A DNA stretch of 64,000 nucleotides, taken from positions 307,684 to 371,683 of the forward strand of contig JAABQV010000001.1 in assembly GCA_011391255.1 (NCBI GenBank), written 5' to 3'. Made by a program: the position numbers and the translations under genes. Of this stretch, positions 8,043 through 20,238 are shown piece by piece (within the stretch, counting starts at the first letter, position 1; each line of letters opens with the position of its first letter). This DNA is from Dechloromonas sp. GTDB lineage: Bacteria > Pseudomonadota > Gammaproteobacteria > Burkholderiales > Rhodocyclaceae. Under the pieces are notes generated by a model. It was not told the DNA's origin. It saw only the letters and a program-made list of their open reading frames with translations, and made no database searches.

Positions 8043-9724
8043 TGCTGCGTCACCTGACCATTCGCGATTTTGTCATTGTCGACCGCCTGGAGCTTGAGTT
8101 TTTGGCCGGTTTTGGCGCGTTGACCGGAGAAACCGGTGCCGGCAAGTCGATCTTGATTGACGCGCTGGCGCTGGCGCTGGGCGAGCGTGCCGATGCCGGC
8201 GTCGTTCGCTCCGGTTGCGATAAGGCAGAAATTGCGGCGACATTTGACGTCGCTGCATTGCCGGCGGTGCGCGCGTGGCTGGCAGCCAACGATCTCGACG
8301 GTGATGATGAATTGCTGTTGCGCCGCGTCGTTGATGCGAGTGGTCGCTCGCGTGGCTACATCAATGGTTCGCCGGCGACCGTCCAGCAATTGCGTGAAGT
8401 CGGCGAGTGGCTGGTTGATATTCACGGCCAGCACGCCCATCAATCTCTTTTGCGTGCTGATGCGCAGCGCAACCTGCTCGATACGCATGCCGGTTTGAGC
8501 GGCGTCGTGCGCGAGGTGGGGGTGGCTTTTCGTTCATGGCAGGATGCTGAAAAAGTATTGCGCGGGGCGAGTGAAGGCGCTGAAGCGCTCTTGCGTGAGC
8601 GTGAGCAGCTCGAATGGCAGATCAGCGAGCTGGATCAGCTCGCTTTTTGCGAGGATGAATGGGCGACACTGGATCTTGAACATCGGCGCCTTGGCCATGC
8701 CGCCAGCCTGATTGAGGGTGCGCAATTTTCGATTGCCGTACTGGCCGACAGCGATGCCGCCTGTGAGCGTCAGATTGACAGCGTTGCAACGCGCTTGGCG
8801 GGTCTCGCTGAATACGATCCGGCTTTAGCTGAGGTCGCCGGTCTGGTTGCCTCGGCGCAGGCTGAATTGTCGGAAGCGGTTTCTACCTTGCGCCGCTACG
8901 CTGATCGCGTTGATCTCGATCCCGCCCGTCTGGCTGAAGTTGAGCGCCGGATGGATGCGGTGATGGCCAATGCCCGCAAATATCGCGTTCAACCGCCAGA
9001 GTTGCCGGGGCTGCTGGCCGGCTGGCGGCAACGGCTTGCTGTTCTTGAGGATTCGGCAGATCTGGTCGCACTCGAAGCACGGGTTGCCGTCGCTAAGAAG
9101 GAATATTTGCAAAAAGCTGGCGAGCTATCGAAAGGTCGTCAAACTGCCGCAACGGCAATGGGGCTGGCAGTGAGCGAAGTCATGCGGCAGCTGGCTTTGT
9201 CTTCCGGTCGTTTTGAACTGGCGCTACTGCCGATTGAAAATGGTGCGGTCTACGGCCTGGAGCAGGTTGAATTCAGGATCGGCGGCCTCGCCGGTAATGA
9301 AGCCAAGCCCTTGGCCAAAGTGGCTTCGGGTGGTGAGTTGTCGCGCATCAGCTTGGCGATCCAGGTGCTCACCTCGCGTTCGGCCAGTGTGCCAACCCTG
9401 ATTTTCGACGAAGTGGATGTCGGCATCGGGGGCGGCGTCGCTGAAATCGTTGGTCGTTTGCTGCGCGAACTGGGTAGCGAGCGTCAGGTCTTGTGCGTCA
9501 CGCATTTGCCGCAGGTGGCGGCGCAGGCCAATTGGCAGTGGCAGGTCAGCAAGTCCACGCGCGACGGTGTTGTGCTGAGTGCCATTCAAGCGCTAGACGA
9601 TGACGGTCGGGTTCAGGAAATCGCCCGCATGCTGGGTGGGGTTGAAATCACCGAGATTACGCTGCAGCACGCTGGTGAGTTACTCAAACCGGCGCTGTTG
9701 CGGTCAACGGCTAAAATCGGCTAA
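8042..9724 (+). CDS. recN: DNA repair protein RecN
   Basis: A 560-residue SMC-like ATPase for double-strand break repair. The start at 8042 ([14 protein letters not shown]) is chosen because it gives the family N-terminus and overlaps the nadK stop (TAATG); the frame stays open 39 codons further upstream inside nadK. Walker A is GETGAGKS (near residue 31), a central coiled coil spans about 150-400, and the C-terminal half has the ABC signature (KVASGGELSRISLAIQ) and Walker B (LIFDEVDVGIGG). No LexA box was recognised upstream; expression probably follows nadK. Confidence 0.96.
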   Translation: MLRHLTIRDFVIVDRLELEFLAGFGALTGETGAGKSILIDALALALGERADAGVVRSGCDKAEIAATFDVAALPAVRAWLAANDLDGDDELLLRRVVDASGRSRGYINGSPATVQQLREVGEWLVDIHGQHAHQSLLRADAQRNLLDTHAGLSGVVREVGVAFRSWQDAEKVLRGASEGAEALLREREQLEWQISELDQLAFCEDEWATLDLEHRRLGHAASLIEGAQFSIAVLADSDAACERQIDSVATRLAGLAEYDPALAEVAGLVASAQAELSEAVSTLRRYADRVDLDPARLAEVERRMDAVMANARKYRVQPPELPGLLAGWRQRLAVLEDSADLVALEARVAVAKKEYLQKAGELSKGRQTAATAMGLAVSEVMRQLALSSGRFELALLPIENGAVYGLEQVEFRIGGLAGNEAKPLAKVASGGELSRISLAIQVLTSRSASVPTLIFDEVDVGIGGGVAEIVGRLLRELGSERQVLCVTHLPQVAAQANWQWQVSKSTRDGVVLSAIQALDDDGRVQEIARMLGGVEITEITLQHAGELLKPALLRSTAKIG

Positions 9725-9737
9725 AAATCGGTTCTTC

Positions 9738-10340
9738 TCAAAGTGTCTGTATAAGACGGGCGATGGCGAGCGCCGCCAGCAACAGGAAAAATGCGCCGCT
9801 GATCCGGTGTATCCACAGCAAGGGCAATTTGTGTAGGAGCTTGCGTCCGGCGATGACGCCAAGTATTGAGGTTCCCGCCAGTGCCAGTGTCGCTCCCGAC
9901 CAAACCGCCGAAGCTGCCACCGTGCTGCCCATGCCGGCCACGGCGATTTGCGTCTTGTCACCAAACTCAGCGAGGAAAATCAGCAGGAAGGTGGTGACGA
10001 AAACGCTATGACCGGCCTTTTCTTCCAGCGACTCGTCGTCGCTTTCTTCCTGATAGCGCAGGCTGCTGATGCCGAATGCAGCAAAGAGCAGGGCGACGGC
10101 GAGAATCACCAGCCACTCGGGTAGCCAGGCAGCAAGGGCGGCGCCGAAAACCACTGCGAGCAAATTGAGAATGGCAAAGGCGGCAATCGCACCAAGGATG
10201 ACCGGCGCCGGCCGGTGGCGTGCGGCCAGTGTCATGCAGACCAGCTGGCTTTTGTCGCCGATTTCGGCGAGCGCAATCAGTAAAAAGGTGGCGCCAGCTG
10301 AGGATAGCCACGGCCCGAGGGGGGCTGAGAAAAAATCCAT
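9738..10340 (-). CDS. TMEM165/GDT1 family membrane protein, probable Mn2+ exporter
   Basis: A 200-residue integral membrane protein with about six hydrophobic helices in two related halves. Each half carries the family signature: EIGDKSQ near residue 27 and EFGDKTQ near residue 125. Bacterial relatives (MneA and others of the UPF0016/TMEM165 family) export Mn2+; the acidic residues of the two motifs are thought to form the cation site. It lies 12 bases downstream of fur on the same strand, so metal-responsive co-expression is likely. No yybP-ykoY manganese riboswitch was recognised ahead of it. Mn export is inferred from the family, not shown here. Confidence 0.88.
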   Translation of the reverse strand: MDFFSAPLGPWLSSAGATFLLIALAEIGDKSQLVCMTLAARHRPAPVILGAIAAFAILNLLAVVFGAALAAWLPEWLVILAVALLFAAFGISSLRYQEESDDESLEEKAGHSVFVTTFLLIFLAEFGDKTQIAVAGMGSTVAASAVWSGATLALAGTSILGVIAGRKLLHKLPLLWIHRISGAFFLLLAALAIARLIQTL

Positions 10341-10352
10341 GGGCGGTAAAGT

Positions 10353-10799
10353 TTAGGGCTTGCCCGGTGCTTTTTCGTCGCGATGCGGGCAAATCGCCTT
10401 GGTGCATTTGGCGTAAAGATAGAGCGCATGCTCTTCGATGGCAAAGCCGCGTTCCTGGGCGATCTGGCTTTGCAGGCGCTCTATCTCGGCGTCGTAAAAT
10501 TCTTCAACCCGGCCGCAATCGACGCAAACCAAATGATCGTGGTGGCTGCCACGGTTAATTTCAAAAACTGCTTTGCCCGACTCGAAAAAATGACGCTCCA
10601 GCAAACCCGCCTGCTCGAACTGTGTCAGTACGCGATAGACCGTCGCGAGGCCAATATCCATATGCTCCGAGACTAAGGTGCGATAGACATCTTCCGCCGA
10701 CATGTGGCGCTGCGTACTTTTTTCGAACAATTCGAGAATTTTCAAGCGCGGGACGGTGGCCTTGAGCCCCATATTTTTGAGGTCTTGCGGGTCGCTCAT
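10353..10799 (-). CDS. fur: Ferric uptake regulator Fur
   Basis: A 148-residue metal-dependent repressor. The N-terminal winged helix includes [15 protein letters not shown], and the C-terminal dimerisation and metal domain has the HHDHL His cluster and CVDCG. The frame extends 22 codons upstream, but the start at 10799 ([11 protein letters not shown]) matches the family N-terminus. Fur-Fe2+ represses iron uptake genes; two Fur-box-like sites sit in front of fbpA in this window. It precedes the TMEM165-like exporter and is divergent from bamE, as in many betaproteobacteria. No strong Shine-Dalgarno is visible. Confidence 0.96.
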   Translation of the reverse strand: MSDPQDLKNMGLKATVPRLKILELFEKSTQRHMSAEDVYRTLVSEHMDIGLATVYRVLTQFEQAGLLERHFFESGKAVFEINRGSHHDHLVCVDCGRVEEFYDAEIERLQSQIAQERGFAIEEHALYLYAKCTKAICPHRDEKAPGKP

Positions 10800-10893
10800 T
10801 GGGAGATTTCCGGAGGTTGTCGGGGCGGGCCCGGTTACGAATTCGAGTATGATATACCGCTTCAAAGACGTTTGAAAAACTTCGGATTAACGC

Positions 10894-12179
<1,286 letters not shown>

Positions 12180-12185
12180 ACGCCG

Positions 12186-14738
12186 ATGAAATCACAGCTC
12201 CTGCTGCGGCAACTCAAAGAGACCTTCGCTGGTGAAGGCGAGGAGTCGCTGAGAGCGTTGCTGCAGGCGGCACGTGGCAGTTCGCCGGCGCTGGTGGCCG
12301 GCATCGAACGCCTGCTGGAAACCGCCGATGCCACTTATGGCTCGTATGCCGGGATCCAGCACTGGCAGGGTGTTTTGTCCGGAGATACCTATTCCGACTG
12401 GAATTTGAGCCGGGGTCAGATTGACTCCGGCCGGCAATGGAAAACATTGCTCGGCTATGCGACTGCCGATTTCGATAACAGCATTGCTCAATGGCAAAAG
12501 CTGGTGCATCCGGATGATTTGCGTGAGATGCAGTCACGAATAGCGGCGCATGCGCAAAGCAAGGAACGCTATTTTCAGATTGACTGCCGGATGAAGGCGC
12601 GTGACGGCGAGTGGCGCTGGTTGATGATACGCGGCGTCGTGACGGCACGTGATTCTGGCGGGGAGCCGACCCGGATGCTGGTGCTGCATCGCGATATCAG
12701 CAATATTAAAGTCGATGAAACAACGCTGATCGAGGCCAAGGAAGCGGCAGAGGCAGCCAATCGGGCACGGGGTGCCTTCCTGGCTAATATGAGCCATGAA
12801 ATTCGCACGCCGATGAATGGCATTATCGGTATGACGGAGCTAGCACTCGATACCGATCTCGATCCCGAACAGCGACATTACTTGCGCACGGTTAAATCAT
12901 CAGCTGAGTCTTTGCTGGTCATCGTCAATGACATTCTTGATTTTTCGAAAATTGAGGCGGGCAAGGTTCAGTTCGAGTCTGTCACCTTTTCCCTCTCCGA
13001 CACGGTGCTTGAGGCCGCGCGTGTTCTGGCGGTGGGGGCACACAAAAAAGGGCTGGAGCTTGTCGTCGAAGTTCGCCCCGAGGTGCCGCAACGCGTGATC
13101 GGCGATCCAACCCGGTTGCGTCAGGTGGTCATGAACTTGCTCGGTAACGCGATCAAGTTTACCGAGCAGGGCGGTGTGGTGATTGAAGTTGGTTTGGAAA
13201 AAGCTGGCCATGGTTCGCTTTTCCTCAAATTTGCCGTGCGCGACACTGGTATCGGCGTGCCAATCGACAAGCAGCAGGCGATTTTCGAAGCGTTTTCACA
13301 GGCGGATGTTTCGACGACCCGCCGTTTTGGCGGTACTGGCTTGGGTCTGGCGATTTCGGCCAGACTGGTGCAACTGATGGATGGCCGTATCTGGCTGGAA
13401 AGTGCCGAAGGCAAGGGCTCGGTTTTCTATTTCACCGCCCGCCTGGGCGGTGAGGTTGATGCGCCGGTTGCGGCCGCTGTACGGCCGTTTGCCGGACGCC
13501 GCGCGATGGTCATCGAGGATAATCAGGCCGCCGGGCAAAACTTGGTGCGCCTGCTTGAACGACAGGGCATCCAGGCCTCGCTGGTGGCTGAAGGTGAAGA
13601 GGCGTTAGCGGCTCTCGAGCGCTCACGCGCGGTCGACTTCCCTTATGACTATATTTTTGCTGATGCCGGCATGGCCGAGCCGGTCGGTTTCGCGCTTGCC
13701 GAAGACTGGCAAAACTCGGGGCGGCGCGAAAAGCTGCTGATGTTGCTGACCACCGAAAACCAACGTCACGATCTGACACGTCTGCGCCAACTGGAAGTTC
13801 CAGCGCATTTGGTCAAACCGGTCGGCTCGGAAGATCTTGCCGACGCTTTGGCGCTGGCGGATACGCCGCGCAAACAGGAGGCTGATGCCGGTTTTGTGTT
13901 GGACTCTTTCGAGATGGGACCCAAGCCGGTAACTGTCACCGGTGCACTGGATATCCTGCTGGTCGAAGACAACCCGGTCAATCAGGAACTTGCCATGCGC
14001 TTGCTCGAAAAGCGCTCGCATCGTGTAGTGCTGGCCAACGATGGTGCCGAGGCGCTGGAGCAGTTTGATAATAAGCACTTCGACGTCATTCTGATGGACA
14101 TGCAAATGCCGGTGCTCGGCGGCATTGAGGCAACTGAAGCGATCCGTGCCCGCGAAATGCGCCGCAGTTGGGTCGCTTCTGATACTTACCGGCAGGTCTA
14201 TATTGTGGCGATGACCGCCAATGTAATGAATAGCGACCGTGAGCGCTGTCTTGAGGCGGGGATGAATGACTATGTCTCCAAACCCTTGCGACCGGAGGCG
14301 CTTTTTGCTGCGCTGGATCGTGCGATAGCGGCTGATTCTCCTCAGCTCGAGATGATCGTCAGCGAGACTGCTAGATCCGGAGTGCTCTTGCTGGATTTGC
14401 GTTCAGCTTTGAAAGAAATCGGTGATGCAGATCTATTTGCAAAAATGGCCTCGATGTTCCTTGCCGATTGGAACGAGTACATCGCTCGTATTCGGCGCTC
14501 GGTTGAAGCCTCGGATGTTCATGAACTGCGCATGCATGCTCACACTTTGAAGAGTCTGCTGGGCATGTTTCACGCCGATGTTGCCCGGCGTGGTGCGGTT
14601 GAACTGGAGAGTGCTGCAACCTCGGTTGAGAGCATAGACTGGGCGCGTTGCCGGCAATATTTAACGCAGCTGGAGTCGCAAATGCAGGCCATCCATCCGC
14701 TGTTGGCTGAGTTTGTAAGTACCGGAGTGATCCCCTGA
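12186..14738 (+). CDS. Hybrid sensor histidine kinase with PAS, two receiver domains and Hpt
   Basis: An 850-residue phosphorelay protein. Order: N-terminal helical region, PAS/PAC (about 55-175, with WRWLMIRG), dimerisation domain with phospho-His204 in [12 protein letters not shown], ATPase domain (N, G1 and G2 boxes; GGTGLGLAI), a divergent receiver (about 435-560), a canonical receiver with Asp638 in LMDMQMP, and a C-terminal Hpt with His786 in AHTLKSLLG. This is the BarA/ArcB-like layout. No membrane helix is visible, so the kinase appears cytoplasmic and senses through PAS. No response regulator gene is adjacent, so the output partner is unknown. It begins 6 bases after dapB and sits between dapB and carA, which are often direct neighbours. 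Confidence 0.93.
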   Translation: MKSQLLLRQLKETFAGEGEESLRALLQAARGSSPALVAGIERLLETADATYGSYAGIQHWQGVLSGDTYSDWNLSRGQIDSGRQWKTLLGYATADFDNSIAQWQKLVHPDDLREMQSRIAAHAQSKERYFQIDCRMKARDGEWRWLMIRGVVTARDSGGEPTRMLVLHRDISNIKVDETTLIEAKEAAEAANRARGAFLANMSHEIRTPMNGIIGMTELALDTDLDPEQRHYLRTVKSSAESLLVIVNDILDFSKIEAGKVQFESVTFSLSDTVLEAARVLAVGAHKKGLELVVEVRPEVPQRVIGDPTRLRQVVMNLLGNAIKFTEQGGVVIEVGLEKAGHGSLFLKFAVRDTGIGVPIDKQQAIFEAFSQADVSTTRRFGGTGLGLAISARLVQLMDGRIWLESAEGKGSVFYFTARLGGEVDAPVAAAVRPFAGRRAMVIEDNQAAGQNLVRLLERQGIQASLVAEGEEALAALERSRAVDFPYDYIFADAGMAEPVGFALAEDWQNSGRREKLLMLLTTENQRHDLTRLRQLEVPAHLVKPVGSEDLADALALADTPRKQEADAGFVLDSFEMGPKPVTVTGALDILLVEDNPVNQELAMRLLEKRSHRVVLANDGAEALEQFDNKHFDVILMDMQMPVLGGIEATEAIRAREMRRSWVASDTYRQVYIVAMTANVMNSDRERCLEAGMNDYVSKPLRPEALFAALDRAIAADSPQLEMIVSETARSGVLLLDLRSALKEIGDADLFAKMASMFLADWNEYIARIRRSVEASDVHELRMHAHTLKSLLGMFHADVARRGAVELESAATSVESIDWARCRQYLTQLESQMQAIHPLLAEFVSTGVIP

Positions 14739-14740
14739 GT

Positions 14741-14770
14741 TTGCCTGTAAGGCCTTATTTCGGCTAAAAT
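14741..14770 (+). promoter_or_regulatory. Sigma-70 type promoter for carA
   Basis: TTGCCT (14741-14746) and TAAAAT (14765-14770) are 18 bases apart, just after the hybrid kinase stop codon. This leaves a leader of about 75 bases before the carA start, holding a strong hairpin. Assigned by match to the consensus only. Confidence 0.5.
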
Positions 14771-14789
14771 ACTAAGGTTAAAAAGTACG

Positions 14790-14815
14790 AGCGGGAAGGC
14801 GCCAGTCTTCCCGCT
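14790..14815 (+). promoter_or_regulatory. Hairpin in the carA leader
   Basis: AGCGGGAAG, eight-base loop, CTTCCCGCT: a perfect 9-bp GC-rich stem 38 bases ahead of the carA start. No T run follows directly (TGGCACATC), so it is not a simple terminator. It may be part of a pyrimidine- or arginine-responsive leader or a stabilising 5' structure; this is inference. Confidence 0.45.
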
Positions 14816-14853
14816 TGGCACATCAAAAATCAGGAATTCTAGGAGAGCCGGTC

Positions 14854-16011
14854 GTGTCATTACTGCCCTCATATTCACCCGCCATTCTCGCCCTCGCCGA
14901 CGGAACGGTGTTCAAGGGCCAGTCCATCGGCGCTGACGGCGTTACCAGTGGCGAGGTGGTTTTCAATACTGCCATGTCCGGCTATCAGGAAATCCTCACC
15001 GATCCTTCCTATTGCCGCCAGATCGTCACGCTGACCTACCCGCATATCGGCAACACCGGTTGCAATGCTGAAGACTTTGAGTCAAACGCCAATTATGCCG
15101 CCGGCCTGGTGATTCGTGACCTGCCGCTAGTCGCTTCGAACTGGCGTTCTCAGGAGGATTTGTCGTCGTACCTGAAAAAGCACGGCATCGTTGCCATCGC
15201 CGGTATTGATACGCGCAAGCTGACACGTATCCTCCGTGAAAAGGGTGCGCAGGCTGGTTGTATTCTGGCTGGCGACCTCGATGAAGCCAAGGCTTTGGCA
15301 ATGGCGCGCGCTTTCCCGGGGCTGAATGGCATGGATCTCGCCAAGGTGGTTTCCGCCAAGGAAGGTTATGCCTGGACAGAAGCTGAATGGACGCTGACTG
15401 GTTACGAGCAGGGTCCAGCACCGCGCTTTCATGTTGTTGCCTACGACTTCGGCGTCAAGAAAAACATTCTGCGCATGCTTGCCCAGCGAGGCGTCAAGCT
15501 GACTGTCGTGCCGGCTCAAACGCCAGCGGCCGATGTGCTGGCGATGAAGCCGAATGGCGTTTTCCTGTCTAATGGCCCGGGTGATCCGGAGCCGTGCGAT
15601 TACGCGATTGCAGCGATTCGCGAATTCCTCGATCGTGGTATCCCGACCTTCGGCATCTGCCTCGGTCATCAGTTGCTGGCCCTGGCTTCCGGTGCCAAGA
15701 CGCTGAAGATGAAGTTCGGCCATCACGGTGCGAACCATCCGGTCAAGGATATGGATACCGGTCAGGTGTTGATCACCAGTCAGAATCACGGTTTTGCGGT
15801 CGACGCAGATTCTTTGCCGAAAAATCTGCGGGCTACCCACGTTTCGCTCTTTGATGGTTCCTTGCAGGGGATCGCCCGCACCGACGTGCCGGCTTTTTCC
15901 TTCCAGGGTCATCCGGAGGCCAGCCCGGGGCCGCACGATGTGGCCTACCTGTTTGACCGCTTCATCGACACCATGACGCGTGGCGTGGCAGCGCTGCAAG
16001 CGGCGAAATAA
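14854..16011 (+). CDS. carA: Carbamoyl-phosphate synthase small subunit
   Basis: A 385-residue glutaminase subunit; it hydrolyses glutamine and passes ammonia through a tunnel to CarB. The start is GTG at 14854, with AGGAG eight bases upstream, giving [17 protein letters not shown]; the frame is open 13 codons further but without a ribosome binding site. The N-terminal domain has [17 protein letters not shown]. The C-terminal class I amidotransferase domain has FLSNGPGDP, nucleophile Cys in FGICLGHQ and catalytic His/Glu in [11 protein letters not shown]. It is followed by carB after 11 bases. The product feeds pyrimidine and arginine synthesis. Confidence 0.97.
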   Translation: MSLLPSYSPAILALADGTVFKGQSIGADGVTSGEVVFNTAMSGYQEILTDPSYCRQIVTLTYPHIGNTGCNAEDFESNANYAAGLVIRDLPLVASNWRSQEDLSSYLKKHGIVAIAGIDTRKLTRILREKGAQAGCILAGDLDEAKALAMARAFPGLNGMDLAKVVSAKEGYAWTEAEWTLTGYEQGPAPRFHVVAYDFGVKKNILRMLAQRGVKLTVVPAQTPAADVLAMKPNGVFLSNGPGDPEPCDYAIAAIREFLDRGIPTFGICLGHQLLALASGAKTLKMKFGHHGANHPVKDMDTGQVLITSQNHGFAVDADSLPKNLRATHVSLFDGSLQGIARTDVPAFSFQGHPEASPGPHDVAYLFDRFIDTMTRGVAALQAAK

Positions 16012-16022
16012 GCGAGAAAAAC

Positions 16023-19000
16023 ATGCCGAAACGTACAGATATAAAGAGTGTTTTGATTATTGGCGCCGGCCCGATCATTATTGGTCAGGCCTGCGAGTTC
16101 GACTACTCCGGCGCCCAGGCCTGCAAGGCGCTGCGCGAAGAGGGTTACAAGGTCATCCTGGTGAATTCCAACCCGGCGACGATCATGACCGACCCGGAAA
16201 TGGCCGACGTCACCTACATCGAGCCGATCACCTGGCAGGTGGTTGCCAAGATCATCGAGAAGGAACGTCCGGACGCGCTGCTGCCGACCATGGGTGGCCA
16301 GACAGCACTGAACTGCGCGCTCGATCTCGACCGCGAAGGTGTGCTCGCCAAGTTCAACGTTGAACTGATTGGCGCCTCCAAGGAAGCCATCGACAAGGCT
16401 GAAGACCGTCAGAAGTTCAAGGACGCGATGACCAGGATCGGCCTCGGTTCCGCCCGTTCAGCGGTCGCCCACAGTATGGAAGAGGCTTATCAGGTTCAGG
16501 CGATGGTTGGTTTTCCGACCATCATCCGGCCGTCCTTTACGCTCGGTGGTTCGGGTGGCGGCATTGCCTATAACCACGAAGAGTTCGAGACCATCTGCAA
16601 GCGCGGTCTTGAGGCCTCGCCGACCAACGAGTTGCTGATCGAAGAATCGCTGCTCGGCTGGAAAGAATACGAGATGGAAGTGGTTCGCGACAGAGCGGAC
16701 AACTGCATCATCATCTGCTCGATTGAAAACCTCGACCCGATGGGCGTACACACCGGCGACTCGATCACCGTCGCACCGGCGCAGACGTTGACCGACAAGG
16801 AATACCAGATCCTGCGTAACGCCTCGATCGCCGTGCTGCGTGAAATCGGCGTTGATACAGGTGGTTCCAACGTGCAATTCTCGATCAACCCGAAAGACGG
16901 GCGAATGATTGTCATCGAGATGAATCCGCGTGTTTCGCGTTCGTCGGCGCTAGCCTCCAAGGCGACCGGTTTCCCGATTGCCAAGATCGCTGCCAAGCTA
17001 TCGGTTGGTTACACGCTCGATGAGTTGTCCAACGACATTACTGGTGGCAAGACGCCGGCCTCGTTTGAGCCGTCGATTGACTACGTCGTTACCAAGGTGC
17101 CGCGTTTCGCCTTCGAAAAATTCCCGCAGGCTGACAACACGCTGACGACGCAGATGAAGTCGGTTGGCGAAGTGATGGCTATCGGCCGAACCTTCCAGGA
17201 GTCGCTGCAAAAGGCTTTGCGTGGTCTGGAGGTAGGTGTGGACGGCTTCAACCTGAAAACGGTTGATCCGGAAACCATCGACGAACAACTCGCACGGCCG
17301 ACGCCGGATCGACTGTGGTACGTCGCCGATGCCTTCGGTGTCGGCATGTCGGTCGACAAGGTGTTCGAGCTGACCAAGATTGATCCGTGGTTCCTGGTGC
17401 AGATCAAGGAGATTGTTGATCTGGAACTGGAAATAGAAAAGCGCGAGTTTTCGTCGTTGACCGCAGAAGAGCTGCGTTATTTGAAGCGCAAGGGCTTTGC
17501 TGACCGTCGTTTGGCGCATTTGACCAAAACGACTGAAACTGTCGTCCGCGAAGGTCGTCATGCGCTGGGTGTGCGCCCGGTTTACAAGCGCGTCGATACT
17601 TGTGCCGGCGAATTCGCCACTGGTACCGCCTACATGTACTCAACCTACGAGGACGAGTGCGAGGCGAATCCGACCGACAAGAAGAAAATCATGGTTTTGG
17701 GTGGCGGTCCGAACCGCATCGGTCAAGGCATCGAGTTCGACTATTGCTGCGTGCATGCGGCGATGGCGATGCGCGAAGATGGTTACGAAACCATCATGGT
17801 TAATTGCAATCCGGAAACTGTTTCCACCGATTACGATACCTCCGATCGCCTTTATTTCGAGCCGCTAACGCTCGAAGACGTGCTTGAAATCGTCGCCATC
17901 GAAAAGCCGGTTGGTGTCATCGTTCAATACGGTGGCCAAACCCCGTTGAAACTCGCGCTGGCGCTTGAAGCCAACGGCGTACCGATTATCGGTACCAGCC
18001 CGGAATCGATTGATATTGCCGAAGATCGCGAGCGTTTCCAGCAGTTGCTGCACGAAATTGGTCTCAAGCAGCCGCCTAATCGTACCGCCCGCACCGAAGA
18101 AGATGCCCTGCGTCTGGCGCAGGAAATCGGCTATCCGCTGGTCGTCCGTCCGTCTTACGTGCTCGGTGGCCGCGCCATGGAAATCGTCCATGAACAGAAG
18201 GATCTTGAGCGTTACATGCGCGAAGCCGTCAAGGTTTCGCACGATTCGCCGGTGCTGCTTGACCGCTTCCTTAACGATGCGGTCGAATGTGACGTCGATG
18301 CCCTGTCTGACGGCGACGAAGTGATTATTGGCGGCGTCATGGAACATATCGAACAAGCTGGCGTGCACTCTGGAGACTCGGCCTGCTCGCTACCGCCATA
18401 TTCATTGAGCCAGTCGATTCAGGACGAACTGCGCCGCCAGACCAAGTTGATGGCCAAGGCGCTTAATGTTTGCGGCCTGATGAACGTCCAGTTCGCGATT
18501 CAGAATGACACTGTTTATGTGCTCGAAGTGAATCCGCGTGCTTCGCGCACGGTGCCCTTCGTTTCCAAGGCGACCGGTCTGCAACTGGCGAAGATTGCTG
18601 CTCGCTGTATGGCCGGGCGCAGTCTCAAGGATCAGGGCGTCACCAAGGAAGTCATTCCGCCGTATTTCTCGGTCAAGGAGGCTGTTTTCCCCTTCGTCAA
18701 ATTCCCCGGGGTCGACACCATTTTGGGTCCGGAAATGAAGTCGACCGGCGAAGTCATGGGCGTTGGCTTCACCTTTGCCGAAGCCTTCGTCAAGTCGCAA
18801 CTGGCGGCCAGCGTCAAGCTGCCGTCATCCGGCAAAGTGTTTCTCTCGGTTAAGGATAGCGACAAGAGCAAGGCCGTCGAGATTGCCCGCCACCTGTACG
18901 AGGCCGGCTTCACGCTAGTTGCTACGCGCGGCACGGCGCAGGCGATTGCCGCCGCCGGGATCCCGGTTGGCCCGGTCAACAAGGTTACCGAAGGCCGTCC

Positions 19001-19229
19001 GCATATTGTCGATATGATCAAGAACAACGAAATTTCGCTGATTATCAATACCGTCGAAGAAAAACGCTTGGCGATCAACGACTCCCGTTCCATCCGCACC
19101 TCGGGTCTGCAAGCCCGGGTGACGATGTACACGACGATCTGGGGCGCCGAAGCCGCCGCCGAGGGGATTCGTAATCACGGCGAGTTGGTGGTTTATCCGA
19201 TTCAGGCTTTGCACACGCAACTTCACTAA
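16023..19229 (+). CDS. carB: Carbamoyl-phosphate synthase large subunit
   Basis: A 1068-residue enzyme making carbamoyl phosphate from bicarbonate, ammonia and two ATP. It shows the internal duplication of the family: two pre-ATP-grasp/ATP-grasp halves with paired signatures ([20 protein letters not shown] near residue 11, [18 protein letters not shown] near 558; [18 protein letters not shown] and [18 protein letters not shown]). A C-terminal methylglyoxal-synthase-like regulatory domain (about 935-1068) binds allosteric effectors. Length is typical. It ends in a terminator before greA. Confidence 0.98.
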   Translation: MPKRTDIKSVLIIGAGPIIIGQACEFDYSGAQACKALREEGYKVILVNSNPATIMTDPEMADVTYIEPITWQVVAKIIEKERPDALLPTMGGQTALNCALDLDREGVLAKFNVELIGASKEAIDKAEDRQKFKDAMTRIGLGSARSAVAHSMEEAYQVQAMVGFPTIIRPSFTLGGSGGGIAYNHEEFETICKRGLEASPTNELLIEESLLGWKEYEMEVVRDRADNCIIICSIENLDPMGVHTGDSITVAPAQTLTDKEYQILRNASIAVLREIGVDTGGSNVQFSINPKDGRMIVIEMNPRVSRSSALASKATGFPIAKIAAKLSVGYTLDELSNDITGGKTPASFEPSIDYVVTKVPRFAFEKFPQADNTLTTQMKSVGEVMAIGRTFQESLQKALRGLEVGVDGFNLKTVDPETIDEQLARPTPDRLWYVADAFGVGMSVDKVFELTKIDPWFLVQIKEIVDLELEIEKREFSSLTAEELRYLKRKGFADRRLAHLTKTTETVVREGRHALGVRPVYKRVDTCAGEFATGTAYMYSTYEDECEANPTDKKKIMVLGGGPNRIGQGIEFDYCCVHAAMAMREDGYETIMVNCNPETVSTDYDTSDRLYFEPLTLEDVLEIVAIEKPVGVIVQYGGQTPLKLALALEANGVPIIGTSPESIDIAEDRERFQQLLHEIGLKQPPNRTARTEEDALRLAQEIGYPLVVRPSYVLGGRAMEIVHEQKDLERYMREAVKVSHDSPVLLDRFLNDAVECDVDALSDGDEVIIGGVMEHIEQAGVHSGDSACSLPPYSLSQSIQDELRRQTKLMAKALNVCGLMNVQFAIQNDTVYVLEVNPRASRTVPFVSKATGLQLAKIAARCMAGRSLKDQGVTKEVIPPYFSVKEAVFPFVKFPGVDTILGPEMKSTGEVMGVGFTFAEAFVKSQLAASVKLPSSGKVFLSVKDSDKSKAVEIARHLYEAGFTLVATRGTAQAIAAAGIPVGPVNKVTEGRPHIVDMIKNNEISLIINTVEEKRLAINDSRSIRTSGLQARVTMYTTIWGAEAAAEGIRNHGELVVYPIQALHTQLH

Positions 19230-19238
19230 AACAACCCC

Positions 19239-19277
19239 AAAACCGCCGGGCAGCCTGAGGTTGCCGGCGGTTTTGCT
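19239..19277 (+). terminator. Intrinsic terminator after carB
   Basis: AAAACCGCCGG pairs with CCGGCGGTTTT around a 14-base interior, followed by GCTTTT. It lies 9 bases after the carB stop and 17 before greA, so greA probably has some own initiation or readthrough. Confidence 0.75.
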
Positions 19278-19293
19278 TTTGCTGGAATAAATG

Positions 19294-19770
19294 ATGAGTA
19301 AAGTCCCGTTGACCGTAATCGGTGCCGAAAAACTGCGCGTTGAGTTGCATCGCCTGAAAACTGTCGAGCGTCCCTCGGTGATTGCGGCGATTGCCGAAGC
19401 GCGGGCGCATGGCGATCTTTCGGAAAATGCCGAATACGATGCCGCCAAGGAACGTCAGGGTTTTGTCGAGGGCCGCATTCAGGAGGTCGAAGGCAAGCTC
19501 TCGAATGCGCAGATCATCGATCCGAAACTTCTTGATGCCGATGGTCGCTGCGTCTTTGGCGCCACCGTCGATCTCGAAGATCAGGATAGCGGGGCGGCAG
19601 TGACCTATCAGATCGTCGGTGAGGACGAGGCCGATATCAAGCTTGGCAAGCTGTCGCTGGCTTCACCGATGGCCCGTGCGCTGATCGGCAAGTATGCCGG
19701 CGATATTGCTCAAGTTCAGGCGCCGGGAGGCATTCGTGAGCTCGAGATCATCGACGTCCGCTACCAATAA
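19294..19770 (+). CDS. greA: Transcription elongation factor GreA
   Basis: A 158-residue factor that stimulates RNA polymerase to cleave backtracked transcripts. The N-terminal coiled coil carries the tip segment [18 protein letters not shown] with the essential acidic residues, and the C-terminal FKBP-like domain has [29 protein letters not shown]. Two ATG codons are adjacent (19291 and 19294); the second gives the usual MSKVPLT start and better spacing to GGA. The carA-carB-greA order is typical of betaproteobacteria. Confidence 0.96.
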   Translation: MSKVPLTVIGAEKLRVELHRLKTVERPSVIAAIAEARAHGDLSENAEYDAAKERQGFVEGRIQEVEGKLSNAQIIDPKLLDADGRCVFGATVDLEDQDSGAAVTYQIVGEDEADIKLGKLSLASPMARALIGKYAGDIAQVQAPGGIRELEIIDVRYQ

Positions 19771-19776
19771 GCCGGC

Positions 19777-20238
19777 ATGCGCAAGTTATCCGAAGCGTTT
19801 TACCTGACCGCCATCACCCTGTGGGTGGGCGGCCTGTGGACGCTTGGTTATATTGCCGCGCCGGTACTTTTTGCCAGTCTCGGTGACCGGCAACTGGCCG
19901 GGTTAGTGGCCGGCAAACTATTTGCGCTAATCGGCTGGATCGGCTTGGGTTCAGCGGCTTATCTGCTGATTTTTCTGTTTGCCCGACAGGGTGCCAGAGC
20001 GCTGAAAAGCGCTGTTTTCTGGCTGGTCTTGCTGATGGCCCTGATGGCGGCGGCAAGCCAGTTCGGCATTCAGCCCTTGATGGCGCAACTGAAGGCTGAT
20101 GCTTTGCCGCGCGAAGTCATGGAAAGTGTGTTGCGTGACCGTTTTTCCACCTGGCACGGGGTTTCCAGCATTCTCTATCTGCTGCAAAGTTTGCTGGGGC
20201 TGTGGCTGGTGGTCTGGAGTAGTCGCGGGCTGCGCTGA
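19777..20238 (+). CDS. DUF4149 family membrane protein
   Basis: A 153-residue protein with four hydrophobic helices (about 8-32, 46-68, 80-98, 130-150) separated by short charged loops. The WVGGLWTLGYIAAPVLFASLG segment and the DRFSTWHGVSS segment in front of the last helix fit DUF4149 (quoted segments: WVGGLWTLGY, TWHGVSS). Function is unknown for the family. It starts 6 bases after the greA stop, so it is probably co-transcribed. The convergent yhbY gene ends at the very next base. Confidence 0.8.
   Translation: MRKLSEAFYLTAITLWVGGLWTLGYIAAPVLFASLGDRQLAGLVAGKLFALIGWIGLGSAAYLLIFLFARQGARALKSAVFWLVLLMALMAAASQFGIQPLMAQLKADALPREVMESVLRDRFSTWHGVSSILYLLQSLLGLWLVVWSSRGLR

Noticed and set aside
10800..10893. 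Fur box for fur autoregulation
   Set aside because: The AT-rich TATGATATAC does not reach a useful match to the Fur consensus.
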